Below are positions 55,585 to 63,991 of a DNA stretch of 64,000 bases, piece after piece. The stretch lies in the NCBI RefSeq assembly GCF_000011245.1, contig NC_004193.1, positions 1,404,501 through 1,468,500 of the forward strand. Reading direction: 5' to 3'. Under the pieces are notes generated by a model. The model made no database searches. It worked only from the letters and a program-made list of their open reading frames with translations, and had not been told where the DNA came from. Origin of the DNA: Oceanobacillus iheyensis HTE831 (GTDB lineage: Bacteria; Bacillota; Bacilli; Bacillales; Amphibacillaceae). The position numbers were made by a program, and so were the translations under genes. Numbering within the stretch: the stretch's first letter is position 1; every line of letters starts with the position of its first letter.

Positions 55585-56933
55585 GGCTCTACAATGAATG
55601 TGGTGGTGCTTCTTGTCCTGTCAATGTTTTAAAGATGTAAAAAATGCACCGTTCTCTCTCTTTTGATACCCTAAAGTTGCGACACAAAAGGCAAAGGAGA
55701 GAGAACGAATGCAAAACCATTTTATCATAGAAATGTTAGGGATAAAAGATACTAATGTGAAGGTGTGGGATATATCTCAGGGTTCGGATGCTTTGATTGT
55801 TGAACTTTATACCGAAAAACGTCAGCAGAAATGTCCGTTCTGTCGATGTAAAACGAAACGGGTTCATAGTTATCGAATTCAACCGATTCAAGGTCCCGTA
55901 TTACCTAACCAACAGGTAAAACTTTTCCTTCGGAAACGCAGATATTTGTGTAAGGATTGTGGTAAGACCTTTTACGAACGACTTCAAATGATTGATCGCT
56001 ATCAACGTTGTACCACCTCTCTGCAAGCAGAAGCTTTGATGTATACATCTTCCAGCTCATTTAAAACAGCTGCGAGATGGACTGGGCTGACGGACACTCG
56101 CCTTTTGCGACTGTTTGATCGTCGAAACATAAAGACAAACCGAGTACTGCCGAGAGCGATAGCCATAGATGAATTTAAAGGGGACGCCGGAGGAGAACGG
56201 TTTCAAACGGTCATTGTCGATGTGGAAAATAAACATATTATTGATATTTTAGAAGATCGAAAAGTGGATACCATTAAAAAGTATCTGCGATCCCGCGATA
56301 CAGGTCAGGTGGAAATTGTCGTTATGGATATGTCGAAGTGGTTCAAGAAAGCAGTCTGTGATGTGCTTAATCATCCTCTTATTATCGCCGATCGTTTCCA
56401 TTTCATGCGTCAAGTATATTGGGCTTTGGATGAAGTGAGACGGCAGGTGCAGGCAGATGTCGATAAACCCATCCGTCTTCAAATGAAGAGAAGTAAGAAG
56501 TTATTGTGGAAGTCGCATTTTAATCTGGACGAAGATCAAGAAGAAAAAGTTGAAAAGCTTCTAGAGATTGATACCCGTTTAAGAGAGGCCTACCAATTGA
56601 AGGTCATGATGGAGAAATGGTTTAAGGAAAGTGATCATCAAACGGCAAGTAAAAACCTAGATCATTGTTTAGCATCCTTAAAGAGGTCAGGGATTGAAGC
56701 CTTTCATCGTCTAAGAAAAACTTTTATAAATTGGAGACAAGAGATTTTACAAGCCTTTGTATATCCTTATAACAACGGATATATCGAAGGTGTGAACAAC
56801 ACGATTAAAGTAATAAAACGCAATTCTTATGGAATCAAAGGCTTCGAGAGATTAAAGAAGAAAATCCTGTGGCAACAAGAAATGAAAAAGGTGATGGGTT
56901 GATTCAACCCACCACCACATTTGACATAGAACC
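55585..56933 (+). mobile_element. Complete ISL3-family insertion sequence, 1349 bp
   Basis: Terminal inverted repeats at 55585-55608 (starts GGCTCTAC, ends ATGTGGTGGTG) and 56910-56933 match at 18 of 24 bases. A perfect 8-bp duplication (ATAATCTC) flanks both ends, and one intact transposase fills the interior. The exact duplication and the uninterrupted transposase point to a recent insertion. Confidence 0.95.
55709..56902 (+). CDS. ISL3-family transposase
   Basis: 397 residues. The N-terminal zinc-binding module reads CPFCRCKTKRVHSY and then CKDCGKTFYERL (about 44-92). The DDE transposase core has IAIDEFKGD (first Asp), VVMDMSKWFKKAV (second) and NNGYIEGVNNTIKVIKRNSYG (Glu), the arrangement of IS1165/ISL3. 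It is full length and without frameshift. Ribosome site GGAGAGAGAACG. It cuts and pastes the element that carries it. Confidence 0.95.
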   Translation: MQNHFIIEMLGIKDTNVKVWDISQGSDALIVELYTEKRQQKCPFCRCKTKRVHSYRIQPIQGPVLPNQQVKLFLRKRRYLCKDCGKTFYERLQMIDRYQRCTTSLQAEALMYTSSSSFKTAARWTGLTDTRLLRLFDRRNIKTNRVLPRAIAIDEFKGDAGGERFQTVIVDVENKHIIDILEDRKVDTIKKYLRSRDTGQVEIVVMDMSKWFKKAVCDVLNHPLIIADRFHFMRQVYWALDEVRRQVQADVDKPIRLQMKRSKKLLWKSHFNLDEDQEEKVEKLLEIDTRLREAYQLKVMMEKWFKESDHQTASKNLDHCLASLKRSGIEAFHRLRKTFINWRQEILQAFVYPYNNGYIEGVNNTIKVIKRNSYGIKGFERLKKKILWQQEMKKVMG

Positions 56934-56941
56934 ATAATCTC
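56934..56941. repeat. Target-site duplication, right copy (ATAATCTC)
   Basis: See the left copy. It is part of codons that encode E-I-I in the split lipoprotein gene. Confidence 0.95.
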
Positions 56942-57575
56942 TTCTTTTGTAATATCTCCGTTTAACTCATCTTTTATTTTCCCGTCTTCTAATATATACA
57001 TGCTGCTTTCTGCACTAGTATATTCTATGTTGTAATGCTCTAAATTACTATTCTTTGTTAATTTTTCGGTTGAAAAAGCACTTGGGTGTTTTGCTTTTAA
57101 TTCAAAAATAGCATCTAAATATATATCAGGGTTCTTTTTAGATTGTATATAAAGGATCTCGTGGTTTGTTAAATTGATAGAAATAACATCATATGGAGTA
57201 GTTTCTTTCTGACATGCAGTAAGCAAGGCAATAATGATAATGAAGAAAACTAGAATAGAGAATTTTTTCATGCTTATTCACGCCTCTCGTTAATTTTACC
57301 TAATAATTATCTTATCAAAGAAATCTGAGTAAAAAGTCGCTGTTATTAAATAGTAAAATAAATGATAAGGCTCCAACATAATACGACAATTTATTGTTAA
57401 TTTGTAAACATAATGTCAAATATAATTCAAAAAATGGACGACAATTATAAGTATTCAACTTATTTTTATATGTATCATTCATTACCTAAAATAGACATAC
57501 ATGATTGAAGGAGGTAATGTAATGGCCTATAATGAAACTAGTAATCTATTAAATTCACCTTGGAGGTACTATTTA

Positions 57576-58454
57576 ATGAAGAAATTTCGCCTTAACACCT
57601 TTCTATACATAGCAATATTCTTATGCGTTGTTTTGATAGCGTGTAGTAATGAATCGGATTCTGTCGGAAAAGAAAAACCAGATGAAGAAAATGAAACAAA
57701 TGAAAGTGCCAACGCACAAGACAAGGATGAACCGAAGGAGAATGATGATCAAGATCAATCAGAAGAAGGGAAAGAAGAAGAATTAGAAAACCAGGAACCA
57801 GAATATTACATATCTGAAGAAACTGCGACGGTGCTACCACTAGACGATGCAAATGAAAATATAGTACTTCTCACAATTGATGATGTTCCTGATGCTAATG
57901 CTGTGAAGATGGCGCATACTTTAAAAGACTTAGGAGTAGGAGCTATATTTTTTGTGAATGGACATTTTATAAATGACGATGATGGTGCAGAAAAATTAAA
58001 AGAAATTCATGACATGGGCTTTTTAATTGGAAATCATACTAATACTCATCCCGTTCTTCCAGAGTTATCAAAAGAGGAACAAACTGATGAGATTGTTTCT
58101 GTAAGTAATCGTGTAGAAGAGATAATTGGCGAGCGTCCAAAATTCTTCCGTGCACCACATGGGATGAATTCAGACCATTCAAAAGCTATTGCAAAAGAAG
58201 AAAATATGACCATTATGAATTGGACGTATGGTTATGACTATTTTGAAGCTTATACAGAACCTAAAGCTTTAGCAGAAGCGATGATTACCGGTGAAGGACC
58301 TGAAGCAGGTGTCGATTATTCATTATTGAAACCAGGAGCGAATTTGCTAATGCATGATCGTGATTGGACGAATGAGGCATTAAAGGATATTGTAGAAGGA
58401 TTACAAAATCAGGGATATGAAATAGTGGATCCTCATTTAATAGAAACATCATAG
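57576..58454 (+). CDS. Polysaccharide deacetylase lipoprotein (CE4)
   Basis: 292 residues from this start. Signal MKKFRLNTFLYIAIFLCVVL-IAC (lipobox Cys), an acidic linker of about 65 residues (E/D/N/K/Q-rich), then a CE4 NodB-type domain: LLTIDDVPD (motif 1, variant of TFDDG), GNHTNTHP (metal His pair), FFRAPHG and a late LLMHDRD. It likely deacetylates peptidoglycan or another surface glycan. GGAGGTACTATTTA precedes this ATG. A second start with an equally good AAGGAGG lies in frame at 57522 and would add 18 residues. Confidence 0.88.
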   Translation: MKKFRLNTFLYIAIFLCVVLIACSNESDSVGKEKPDEENETNESANAQDKDEPKENDDQDQSEEGKEEELENQEPEYYISEETATVLPLDDANENIVLLTIDDVPDANAVKMAHTLKDLGVGAIFFVNGHFINDDDGAEKLKEIHDMGFLIGNHTNTHPVLPELSKEEQTDEIVSVSNRVEEIIGERPKFFRAPHGMNSDHSKAIAKEENMTIMNWTYGYDYFEAYTEPKALAEAMITGEGPEAGVDYSLLKPGANLLMHDRDWTNEALKDIVEGLQNQGYEIVDPHLIETS

Positions 58455-58460
58455 TATGAT

Positions 58461-58501
58461 AGAGAGTTAATCGGTTATGATAACCAATTAACTCTTTTTT
58501 T
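58461..58501 (+). terminator. Terminator of the deacetylase gene
   Basis: AGAGTTAAT-GGTTAT pairs with ATAACC-ATTAACTCT, followed by TTTTTTT. Confidence 0.9.
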
Positions 58502-58508
58502 GTTTTAT

Positions 58509-58519
58509 TATGTCATACT
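58509..58519 (+). promoter_or_regulatory. CcpN-like box 1 upstream of SR1
   Basis: TATGTCATACT matches the CcpN consensus as I recall it (TRTGHYATAYW) at all 11 positions. It lies 9 bases before the -35 hexamer. Confidence 0.7.
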
Positions 58520-58527
58520 AATTTATG

Positions 58528-58556
58528 TTGACAGATTAAATATGTCATAATATAAT
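58528..58556 (+). promoter_or_regulatory. Consensus sigma-A promoter of SR1
   Basis: TTGACA, a 17-base spacer and TATAAT: both hexamers perfect. Expected start of transcription about 58563. Confidence 0.93.
58541..58551 (+). promoter_or_regulatory. CcpN-like box 2 inside the SR1 promoter
   Basis: TATGTCATAAT matches the recalled CcpN consensus at 10 of 11 positions and abuts the -10 hexamer. It starts 32 bases, about three helical turns, after box 1. Confidence 0.68.
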
Positions 58557-58562
58557 ATTAAT

Positions 58563-58763
58563 AGGACGACATAAACTGTAAAAGGAGATGACTTCATGGG
58601 TACAATAATATGTCAGGATTGTCAACATGTTATCGAACACTTTGAAGGGGAAAAGGTAACGACCTTGTATAGTACTTGTCCAACCTGTTCTTCAAAAAAA
58701 CAACCGAAATAATATATATTTTTATGCAATAGAAGCTGTACATAAATGCGGCTTCTATTTTTT
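58563..58763 (+). ncRNA. sr1: SR1-type dual-function small RNA
   Basis: About 200 bases from the predicted start to the terminator TAGAAGC...GGCTTCTA-TTTTTT. It encodes SR1P and lies between the pdh operon and yktA, the same neighbourhood as B. subtilis SR1 (pdhD/slp-speA). SR1 there is a base-pairing RNA for ahrC mRNA and is repressed under glycolytic conditions by CcpN. The ends are estimated by eye. Confidence 0.85.
58596..58712 (+). CDS. sr1P: SR1P, GapA-binding peptide
   Basis: 38 residues: MGTIICQDCQHVIEHFEGEK then VTTLYSTCPTC and a basic tail. It matches B. subtilis SR1P in the MGTIxCQxC start, HFExEKVTTLY core and the second Cys pair. SR1P binds GapA and through it RNase J1, promoting mRNA decay; rnjA is also in this window. 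The two CxxC pairs suggest zinc. AAAGGAGATGACTTC is a strong ribosome site. Confidence 0.93.
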   Translation: MGTIICQDCQHVIEHFEGEKVTTLYSTCPTCSSKKQPK

Positions 58764-58845
58764 ATGGTTATGATATTCAAGAATTAGCATCTGCCAGTTT
58801 TTCATGGTAGGATGAGTTATATTGCTTTAATAAAGAGGTGTAAAA

Positions 58846-59112
58846 ATGAGTTATCAATACCCAATGGATGAAACCTGGTCAACAGAAGAAATAATCGATG
58901 TAGTAAACTTTTTTTCATTAATTGAAAAAGCATACGAGAAACAAGTGGATCGAGAAGAAATATTAGCTTTGTATAGAAGGTTCAAACAAATAGTTCCTTC
59001 TAAGAGCGAGGAAAAAAAGTTATTCACTCAATTTCAAGAGGCTTCCGGCTATTCAAGCTATCACGTCGTAAAGAAAGCAAGAGAAACAAATGAGTCCAAT
59101 ATCCGTATGTAA
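58846..59112 (+). CDS. yktA: UPF0223 family protein YktA
   Basis: 88 residues, helical: [39 protein letters not shown], and [20 protein letters not shown]. This is the UPF0223/YktA pattern. Function unknown. AAAGAGGTG precedes the ATG. It is convergent with yktB, and the gap has a hairpin terminator. Confidence 0.93.
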   Translation: MSYQYPMDETWSTEEIIDVVNFFSLIEKAYEKQVDREEILALYRRFKQIVPSKSEEKKLFTQFQEASGYSSYHVVKKARETNESNIRM

Positions 59113-59200
59113 TAAGTAACATCGACAAGATAATAGGATTGATAAAGCGAGCGATAATTTAGTGGGATGTAAATATAAGTGAAGTGGTGATAAATGTAAA

Positions 59201-59242
59201 GGTGAGTTCCGTTATTCAATCGATTCGGAGCTCACCAGTTTT
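59201..59242 (+). terminator. Terminator of yktA
   Basis: GGTGAGTTCCG and CGGAGCTCACC pair with one mismatch; CAGTTTTG follows. Confidence 0.7.
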
Positions 59243-59282
59243 GCCGAATGAGTAAAATATACCCATTCTATCAACTTTTTAT

Positions 59283-59900
59283 TTATTCATCTCTAGAATC
59301 TATTGCCAATTGGTATAAAGGTAATAGTTGCTCAAATACATCCATTATGAATTGATATAGTTCATCCCCGTTAGCGAGGATAGGGTCTCCTTTTTCAATA
59401 TGCTTTCCAATTAAGAATTCTGCCTTTTTTACATCTCGGAATCGTTCAAGGTGACTTTTATTTAAATCAGTTAATGAGATAGCATCTTTCTTTGTATGAT
59501 CAAGAGATACAACATACGATGTGGGAAGATTTTTCACTTCATCAAAATGATTAATATAAGCACTAGCTATTTTTGATTTGTTCGGTAATTCATAAATTAG
59601 TGCTAACCAAATAAATACATGATCATCAAATACACCTACTTGAAAGTGTGGGTGTTTTTTGTATCCGCGCTTGTTATCAGCTATTGCGAGCCATGTATCA
59701 TTTGGCGGATTTACCGTGCGACGAGCATGTTTTGCAATATGTAAGTATAACTCATTATTTGTTTTTTTAGATAGATCCTCAGCAAGCGATTCTCCAATTT
59801 GTTGAAACTTTGGTTGTATTCTTGTTTGAATTGCTTCCATACGTTCATCAAGTCCGTTAATATTAAATGTTTCAAAATCTTTATTCGTGAAGCCGTTCAT
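59283..59900 (-). CDS. yktB: UPF0637 family protein YktB
   Basis: 205 residues. MNGFTNKDFETFNINGLDER, HARRTVNPPNDTWLAIADNK, RGYKKHPHFQVGVF and LYQFIMDVFEQLLPLY identify the YktB/DUF1054 family. Function unknown; cytosolic. GGATG lies before the ATG. It is adjacent to yktA, as in B. subtilis. Confidence 0.94.
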   Translation of the reverse strand: MNGFTNKDFETFNINGLDERMEAIQTRIQPKFQQIGESLAEDLSKKTNNELYLHIAKHARRTVNPPNDTWLAIADNKRGYKKHPHFQVGVFDDHVFIWLALIYELPNKSKIASAYINHFDEVKNLPTSYVVSLDHTKKDAISLTDLNKSHLERFRDVKKAEFLIGKHIEKGDPILANGDELYQFIMDVFEQLLPLYQLAIDSRDE

Positions 59901-60138
59901 AAGTCCAAATTCATCCTTTCATACGCCTAGATTGTAATAATTATTATTAAGTAAATAGAAGAATAAGTCAAGTATTGTAGTTTTATTAGGTTTGATTGGC
60001 TTAATGAGAGGGAATAGAAACCTAAATATTTTCATTATTTTTGTTATTATGATGAACAAATAATCACTACACTCATAAAATAAAACAAATAAGTGACAGG
60101 CGTATCATAAGGTATGCCTTTAGCTAAGGAGTGAGGGA

Positions 60139-60339
60139 ATGAAGTACGTGATGGATGCTCTGAGAAGGAAAGAGGCCGAGGAAAAATTACCTGTCATTCG
60201 ATTGGAAATTGATTATGAATTAGCTACTTTGTTTGAAGCGTTGCAAGAGAATGATACGGTACTTATTATAAAAACAAAAGAACGACTAAAACAATTAAGA
60301 AAACAATGGCTAGAAATTGAACACGGAGATGTTATCTAA
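60139..60339 (+). CDS. Small helical protein, YkzI position
   Basis: 66 residues: MKYVMDALRRKEAEEKLPVI, then RLEIDYELATLFEALQ and a basic C-terminal helix. It lies between yktB and the inositol monophosphatase gene, the slot occupied by ykzI in B. subtilis, and the size agrees. The assignment rests mainly on position. AAGGAGTGAGGGA is its ribosome site. Confidence 0.75.
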   Translation: MKYVMDALRRKEAEEKLPVIRLEIDYELATLFEALQENDTVLIIKTKERLKQLRKQWLEIEHGDVI

Positions 60340-60451
60340 TAAAAGACCCTAGTATGAATTGAGAATAAATTTTTGATGCGTATTAGGGTCATTATGTTCA
60401 TGAAAGGTATACTTTGATACAATATGTTTAAGTACTGTTTGGAGGGATTAT

Positions 60452-61258
60452 ATGGAAATACATCACAGGGATACTGTGTATCAAGATGCTAAGAAATGGG
60501 TATATGAAGCTGGAAAGATAATAAAAGAACAAATGAACAACCCGCTAAATATAGAAACAAAATCAAATGCGAATGATTTAGTTACCATTTTAGATAAACA
60601 AACAGAGAAATTTTTTGTAGAAAAGATTAAAGATAAATATCCTGATCATCAAATAATAGGTGAAGAAGGCTACGGTGATCAACCGAAAGAATTGGACGGA
60701 ACGATTTGGGTAATTGATCCGATTGATGGAACAATGAACTTTGTCCATCAGAAAAAATTCTTTGCAATATCTGTAGGTATTTTACATAATGGTGTTGGTG
60801 AAATTGGATTAATTTATGATGTGATGAACGATACTTTGTACCATGTGAAAAAGGGAGAAGGGGCTTTTAGAGATAGTCAACAATTACCTTTACTTTCAAG
60901 AAATAAGCAATTAAATGAAGCAATAGTAGGTATGAATTATTTTTGGTTATGTGAAAACCGTCTCGTTGACTATCAAGTAATGCAGGGCTTTATCCGTACA
61001 GTTCGAGGGGCTAGAACATATGGTTCAGCTGCACTGGAACTAGCCTATATAGCTGATGGCACGTTAGATGGTTATCTATCAATGAGATTATCACCGTGGG
61101 ATGTTGCTGCAGGAATTATTTTGTTGCAAGAAGTAGGTGGTATTGTTAGTAATATTGATGGAAATGAATGGGATCCATTAAAGAAATCATCTATTCTTGC
61201 AAGTAATCCAGCATTGCATAAAACCATTTTAGATATAATAAAAAAAGGGAGAAAGTGA
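60452..61258 (+). CDS. suhB: Inositol-1-monophosphatase family protein (SuhB/YktC)
   Basis: 268 residues with the complete lithium-sensitive phosphatase signature: IIGEEG (about 68-73), DPIDGTMNFVHQ (metal site, about 90-101) and SPWDVAAGIILLQEVGG (about 213). It dephosphorylates inositol phosphates or related sugar phosphates. GGAGGG is 7 bases before the ATG. The stop lies inside the stem of a shared terminator with the convergent ylaF-like gene. Confidence 0.94.
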   Translation: MEIHHRDTVYQDAKKWVYEAGKIIKEQMNNPLNIETKSNANDLVTILDKQTEKFFVEKIKDKYPDHQIIGEEGYGDQPKELDGTIWVIDPIDGTMNFVHQKKFFAISVGILHNGVGEIGLIYDVMNDTLYHVKKGEGAFRDSQQLPLLSRNKQLNEAIVGMNYFWLCENRLVDYQVMQGFIRTVRGARTYGSAALELAYIADGTLDGYLSMRLSPWDVAAGIILLQEVGGIVSNIDGNEWDPLKKSSILASNPALHKTILDIIKKGRK

Positions 61259-61282
61259 AATATCACTTTTTCCCTTTTTTTC
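61243..61282. terminator. Shared terminator overlapping two gene ends
   Basis: AAAAAAGGGAGAAAGTG and CACTTTTTCCCTTTTTT pair. The stem contains the last codons of suhB and of the convergent small membrane protein gene. Confidence 0.85.
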
Positions 61283-61433
61283 TTGACAAGACGATACCGA
61301 AAATGCCAAATCCGAGAAGTATAAATAATAGAATGAACCATATATTTCGAAACGCAATTGATAAACCAACTAAAATAAACATTAAGACGACTAAAAACGC
61401 AAGTAATAACATTGGTAAATTTATATTTTTCAT
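61263..61433 (-). CDS. ylaF: YlaF-like small membrane protein
   Basis: 56 residues with two hydrophobic helices (MLLLAFLVVLMFILVGLSI and WFILLFILLGFGIFGIVL) and a basic tail RKKGKK. The wording (GLSIAFRNIW) and position next to suhB agree with B. subtilis YlaF (DUF5325). GAAGGGG is 9 bases before the ATG. Function unknown. Confidence 0.8.
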   Translation of the reverse strand: MKNINLPMLLLAFLVVLMFILVGLSIAFRNIWFILLFILLGFGIFGIVLSRKKGKK

Positions 61434-61584
61434 GTTGACAACCCCTTCTTTATCTCCCTAGAATAGTATATCGAAAATTGTATAATACTTCAAAAATCAG
61501 ACATAAAAAAGTAGATATTTCTGTGGTATCCATGATTTAGATTTAGTATGATAAATATAGTGTCAGGAAGAGGGTGGGAAGAGT

Positions 61585-61872
61585 ATGAGTTTTGTGCATG
61601 AATTTATCCTAGATTCATTCGGGGTAGGAAATATTTTTTGGATTTTTTATGTAATTAATCTAGTCCTATCAGCCGTAGCTTACAAATTAGGGTTTGCAAA
61701 AAAGTTACCAATTGCTAAGAATATTATTGTATATCTACTATTGATGTTTGGGGTATTTATTCTAACTATTTTCTCTACGGTTATGCGAATGCCTACAGTA
61801 GAATGCTTGTTAGTTATTATAGTGGTGTTAGGTATATATCGTCTTCGATTACATAATGAAAGAAAAGAATAA
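61585..61872 (+). CDS. ylaH: YlaH-like membrane protein
   Basis: 95 residues with three hydrophobic helices (about 17-35, 47-64, 70-88). GFAKKLPIAKNIIVYLLLMF and MRMPTVECLLVI match the YlaH family. GGAAGAGGGTGGG is upstream. A strong terminator follows. Function unknown. Confidence 0.88.
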   Translation: MSFVHEFILDSFGVGNIFWIFYVINLVLSAVAYKLGFAKKLPIAKNIIVYLLLMFGVFILTIFSTVMRMPTVECLLVIIVVLGIYRLRLHNERKE

Positions 61873-61880
61873 TATAATAC

Positions 61881-61931
61881 AAAAAGCGATTAAGATAATT
61901 GTCAGTAATTAATTATCTTAATCGCTTTTTT
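61881..61931. terminator. Terminator of ylaH
   Basis: AAAAAGCGATTAAGATAATT pairs with AATTATCTTAATCGCTTTTT around about 11 bases. Confidence 0.95.
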
Positions 61932-62085
61932 ATATAAGACGAATTGTAACGCAGAATAACAGAGCTTGAAATCTAATAGAAAAAGTTTTTTTCTATTCCT
62001 AATTAATCAATGTGTGCCTTCTAAAAAAGTGCCATAGCGGAAATCATACAACTTTATATCAATTATATAAAGAACGGTGTATTTA

Positions 62086-62289
62086 CTATAAAAAGTCATC
62101 TACTTTTTTAGTTTCTTTATATAACTTAAACTTACCTGTGGAAAGGCGTTGCTTTGTATTTTTTTCAATCCGATCATAGCAAGGCTTACATAGGTACATA
62201 TTTTTTCTTCGATTTCGAAGTCGCTTTGCCAGTAAGGAATAATGTTCAATTTCTTCGACTTTGTCGCAAATAGTGCACTTTACTTGCAT
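62086..62289 (-). CDS. ylaI: YlaI-like zinc-ribbon protein
   Basis: 67 residues. CTICD and CKPCYDRI give two CxxC-type pairs, a zinc ribbon, around LLAKRLRNRRKNMY. The sequence follows B. subtilis YlaI (DUF2197). It is probably a small regulatory or structural zinc protein. AGAGGTG precedes the ATG. Confidence 0.9.
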   Translation of the reverse strand: MQVKCTICDKVEEIEHYSLLAKRLRNRRKNMYLCKPCYDRIEKNTKQRLSTGKFKLYKETKKVDDFL

Positions 62290-62462
62290 ATTTTCACCTC
62301 TAATTGGGGAAATTTATATTAGTTTAATATTAATAATAGTATAACATACAACTATTTGATGAAAAGTCAATAACACCTTAAATGTTTAAACGAAAGATAT
62401 TAGGGGAAGTGTGTTATTAAGTTACTTGAAAAACTGGGAATATTATTGAAAGGATGATTTTC

Positions 62463-62753
62463 ATGAAAAAACGTTATGTACTATCTGCTGTTGGTGCAGT
62501 CGGGGCTGGAATTGCTAGTTACTATTTAGTTGATAGCAACAACCGTCAAAAACTTAAAGATATGGCAAAAAATTCTGCAAAGAATGTAAATCGAGTATTT
62601 GAAAATGCTGGGGTACCTGACCAATCCTCTGAACAAGAGTTAGATCAATTAGAGAATTCGAAGATGGTATCAGAAGGTTCTCAATTCGGAGTTCAATATT
62701 ATAATGAAAATAAAAATGAAAATAGCTCAGAACAACAACAAAATACAAATTAA
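62463..62753 (+). CDS. YtxH-like small protein
   Basis: 96 residues: a weak N-terminal hydrophobic helix (AVGAVGAGIASYYLV) and then a Ser/Asn/Glu/Gln-rich tail with NRQKLKDMAKNSAKNVNRVF. The form is like YtxH-type stress proteins. AAAGGATGATTTTC leads to the chosen ATG; an ATG three codons before touches the site. A long repeat hairpin follows directly. Confidence 0.68.
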   Translation: MKKRYVLSAVGAVGAGIASYYLVDSNNRQKLKDMAKNSAKNVNRVFENAGVPDQSSEQELDQLENSKMVSEGSQFGVQYYNENKNENSSEQQQNTN

Positions 62754-62763
62754 TAAAAAGAAG

Positions 62764-62901
62764 AGGTTGGGACATAACTAAAAGTTCTGGTCAAAAGACG
62801 AATCAAAGCTAGAATTAGCGCAGTAATTTTCTGAAGCGTTTTTTCCAAAGCTAATCATTCAGATTTATCTTTTGCAAGAATACATTTTGTCCCAACCTTT
62901 A
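62764..62901. repeat. GGTTGGRACA-type long hairpin element, copy 2
   Basis: AGGTTGGGACA at 62764-62774 and TGTCCCAACCT at 62888-62898 pair perfectly around about 113 bases, then TTATTT. The interior is unlike copy 1 at 12973-13064, but the ends and gene-end position are shared. Confidence 0.82.
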
Positions 62902-62908
62902 TTTATAC

Positions 62909-63358
62909 TTAATCGATTACAATCTCTTTTATATATTTTACAGGGTTATCTTGATTAGAACCATCTCTGTAATAAAAATGAACAGGGCCATCTTCTTTTA
63001 ATGGTTTACCATTGTTAGAGAATAAAAAGTACCCGTTAATAAGATCTTCATAAGCTATCGTTTCATAAGAACCATCACTTCCAGATACTAACTTAGCTGT
63101 TTTTGCTTCGCTTGTAGGTTCTGCGTTATGAATAAAATCATTTAAAGGCATAACATAACTGTTTTTTAAAAATTCTTCTCCTTCCATTTTAGATATACTT
63201 CTATTAACTGGAGGTTTTTGAAATCCGCTGTATTCTTCCTGTTTATCTTCTTTTAATTCAAAAGCTTCTTCTAATTTTATTTTACGATCATCAAAAATCC
63301 ATACAGTTGGATCCAGTGTTATTGGGTATTTTACCTTCCCTTTTATCATGACTATCAT
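62909..63358 (-). CDS. ylaL: YlaL-like protein
   Basis: 149 residues, soluble. MIKGKVKYPITLDPTVWIFD and DRKIKLEEAF open the protein, and FYYRDGSNQDNPVKYIKEIV closes it. Identity as YlaL is based on the family wording as I recall it and on the place between ylaI and ylaN. No known activity. GGGGGAAAT precedes the ATG. Confidence 0.75.
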   Translation of the reverse strand: MIVMIKGKVKYPITLDPTVWIFDDRKIKLEEAFELKEDKQEEYSGFQKPPVNRSISKMEGEEFLKNSYVMPLNDFIHNAEPTSEAKTAKLVSGSDGSYETIAYEDLINGYFLFSNNGKPLKEDGPVHFYYRDGSNQDNPVKYIKEIVID

Positions 63359-63523
63359 ATTAAATATTTCCCCCTATCTAGGTATTACCATTTAAGAATA
63401 GCAGACATCGCTTTCATTTTCATCTATTTGAATTGTAAGTTTTTTTCACTTTTATTTGCATTTTTTGGTTGCTAACGATAATATAATATAAAGAAAGTCT
63501 TTTTGTGGAGGGGATTTATATTG

Positions 63524-63805
63524 ATGCCTGATTTAATGATAGACCATCGTGAAAAAGCCCACGCCCTTCTTAAGGCTGATGCTGATAAAATTTTACGACT
63601 TATTGAAGTTCAGATAGAAAACTTAACCATGCCACAATGTCCTGTTTACGAGGATGTACTTGATACGCAAATGTATGGCTTATCTCGTGAAATTGACTTT
63701 GCAGTGCGTCTTGAATTAATCAGTGAAATAGAGGGGAAGGCGTTACTTGAAAACTTGGAGAAGAAGCTCAACATTCTACATGAGGCTTCACAAAATACAT
63801 TGTGA
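63524..63805 (+). CDS. ylaN: YlaN (UPF0358) family protein
   Basis: 93 residues. [40 protein letters not shown] and [14 protein letters not shown] are nearly invariant in the family. YlaN is needed for growth under iron limitation and interacts with Fur in B. subtilis and Staphylococcus. GGAGGGG is 9-10 bases before the ATG; the TTG one codon earlier is possible. ftsW is expected next. Confidence 0.95.
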   Translation: MPDLMIDHREKAHALLKADADKILRLIEVQIENLTMPQCPVYEDVLDTQMYGLSREIDFAVRLELISEIEGKALLENLEKKLNILHEASQNTL

Positions 63806-63839
63806 GCGAGGTTCATGTATTGGCGTAGAGGTACAAAAG

Positions 63840-63876
63840 CAAAAACTTTGCCAGCATAAACGGCAAGGTTTTTTTG
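63840..63876 (+). terminator. Terminator of ylaN
   Basis: AACTTTGCC and GGCAAGGTT pair around AGCATAAAC (one G-T), then TTTTTTG. Confidence 0.88.
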
Positions 63877-63991
63877 TTTACATAATAGGGTATATGTGAA
63901 AAAACATAAAAAAGAGAAATAAATATAACACACTAATTAATAAAAGTGTTATACTAATATCAATCTCTTAATCTATTTATAGGGAGAAGCA

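Larger units (their letters stand above)
55552..57271 (-). pseudogene. Small lipoprotein gene split by the ISL3-type element
   Basis: The 5' part is 56934-57271 and the 3' part 55552-55576/84. Removing the element and one copy of the 8-bp duplication rejoins the frame exactly: GAG ATT AT|T CAA GAG ... CTA TAG, giving 120 residues that end KEEIIQEIETLL. The signal is MKKFSILVFFIIIIALLTAC with lipobox Cys20. As it stands, translation runs into the element and ends after about 19 more codons with a foreign WWWVEST tail. By place (just past pdhD, opposite strand) and size it may be the counterpart of B. subtilis slp, a small wall-associated lipoprotein; that equivalence is an inference. Confidence 0.9.
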
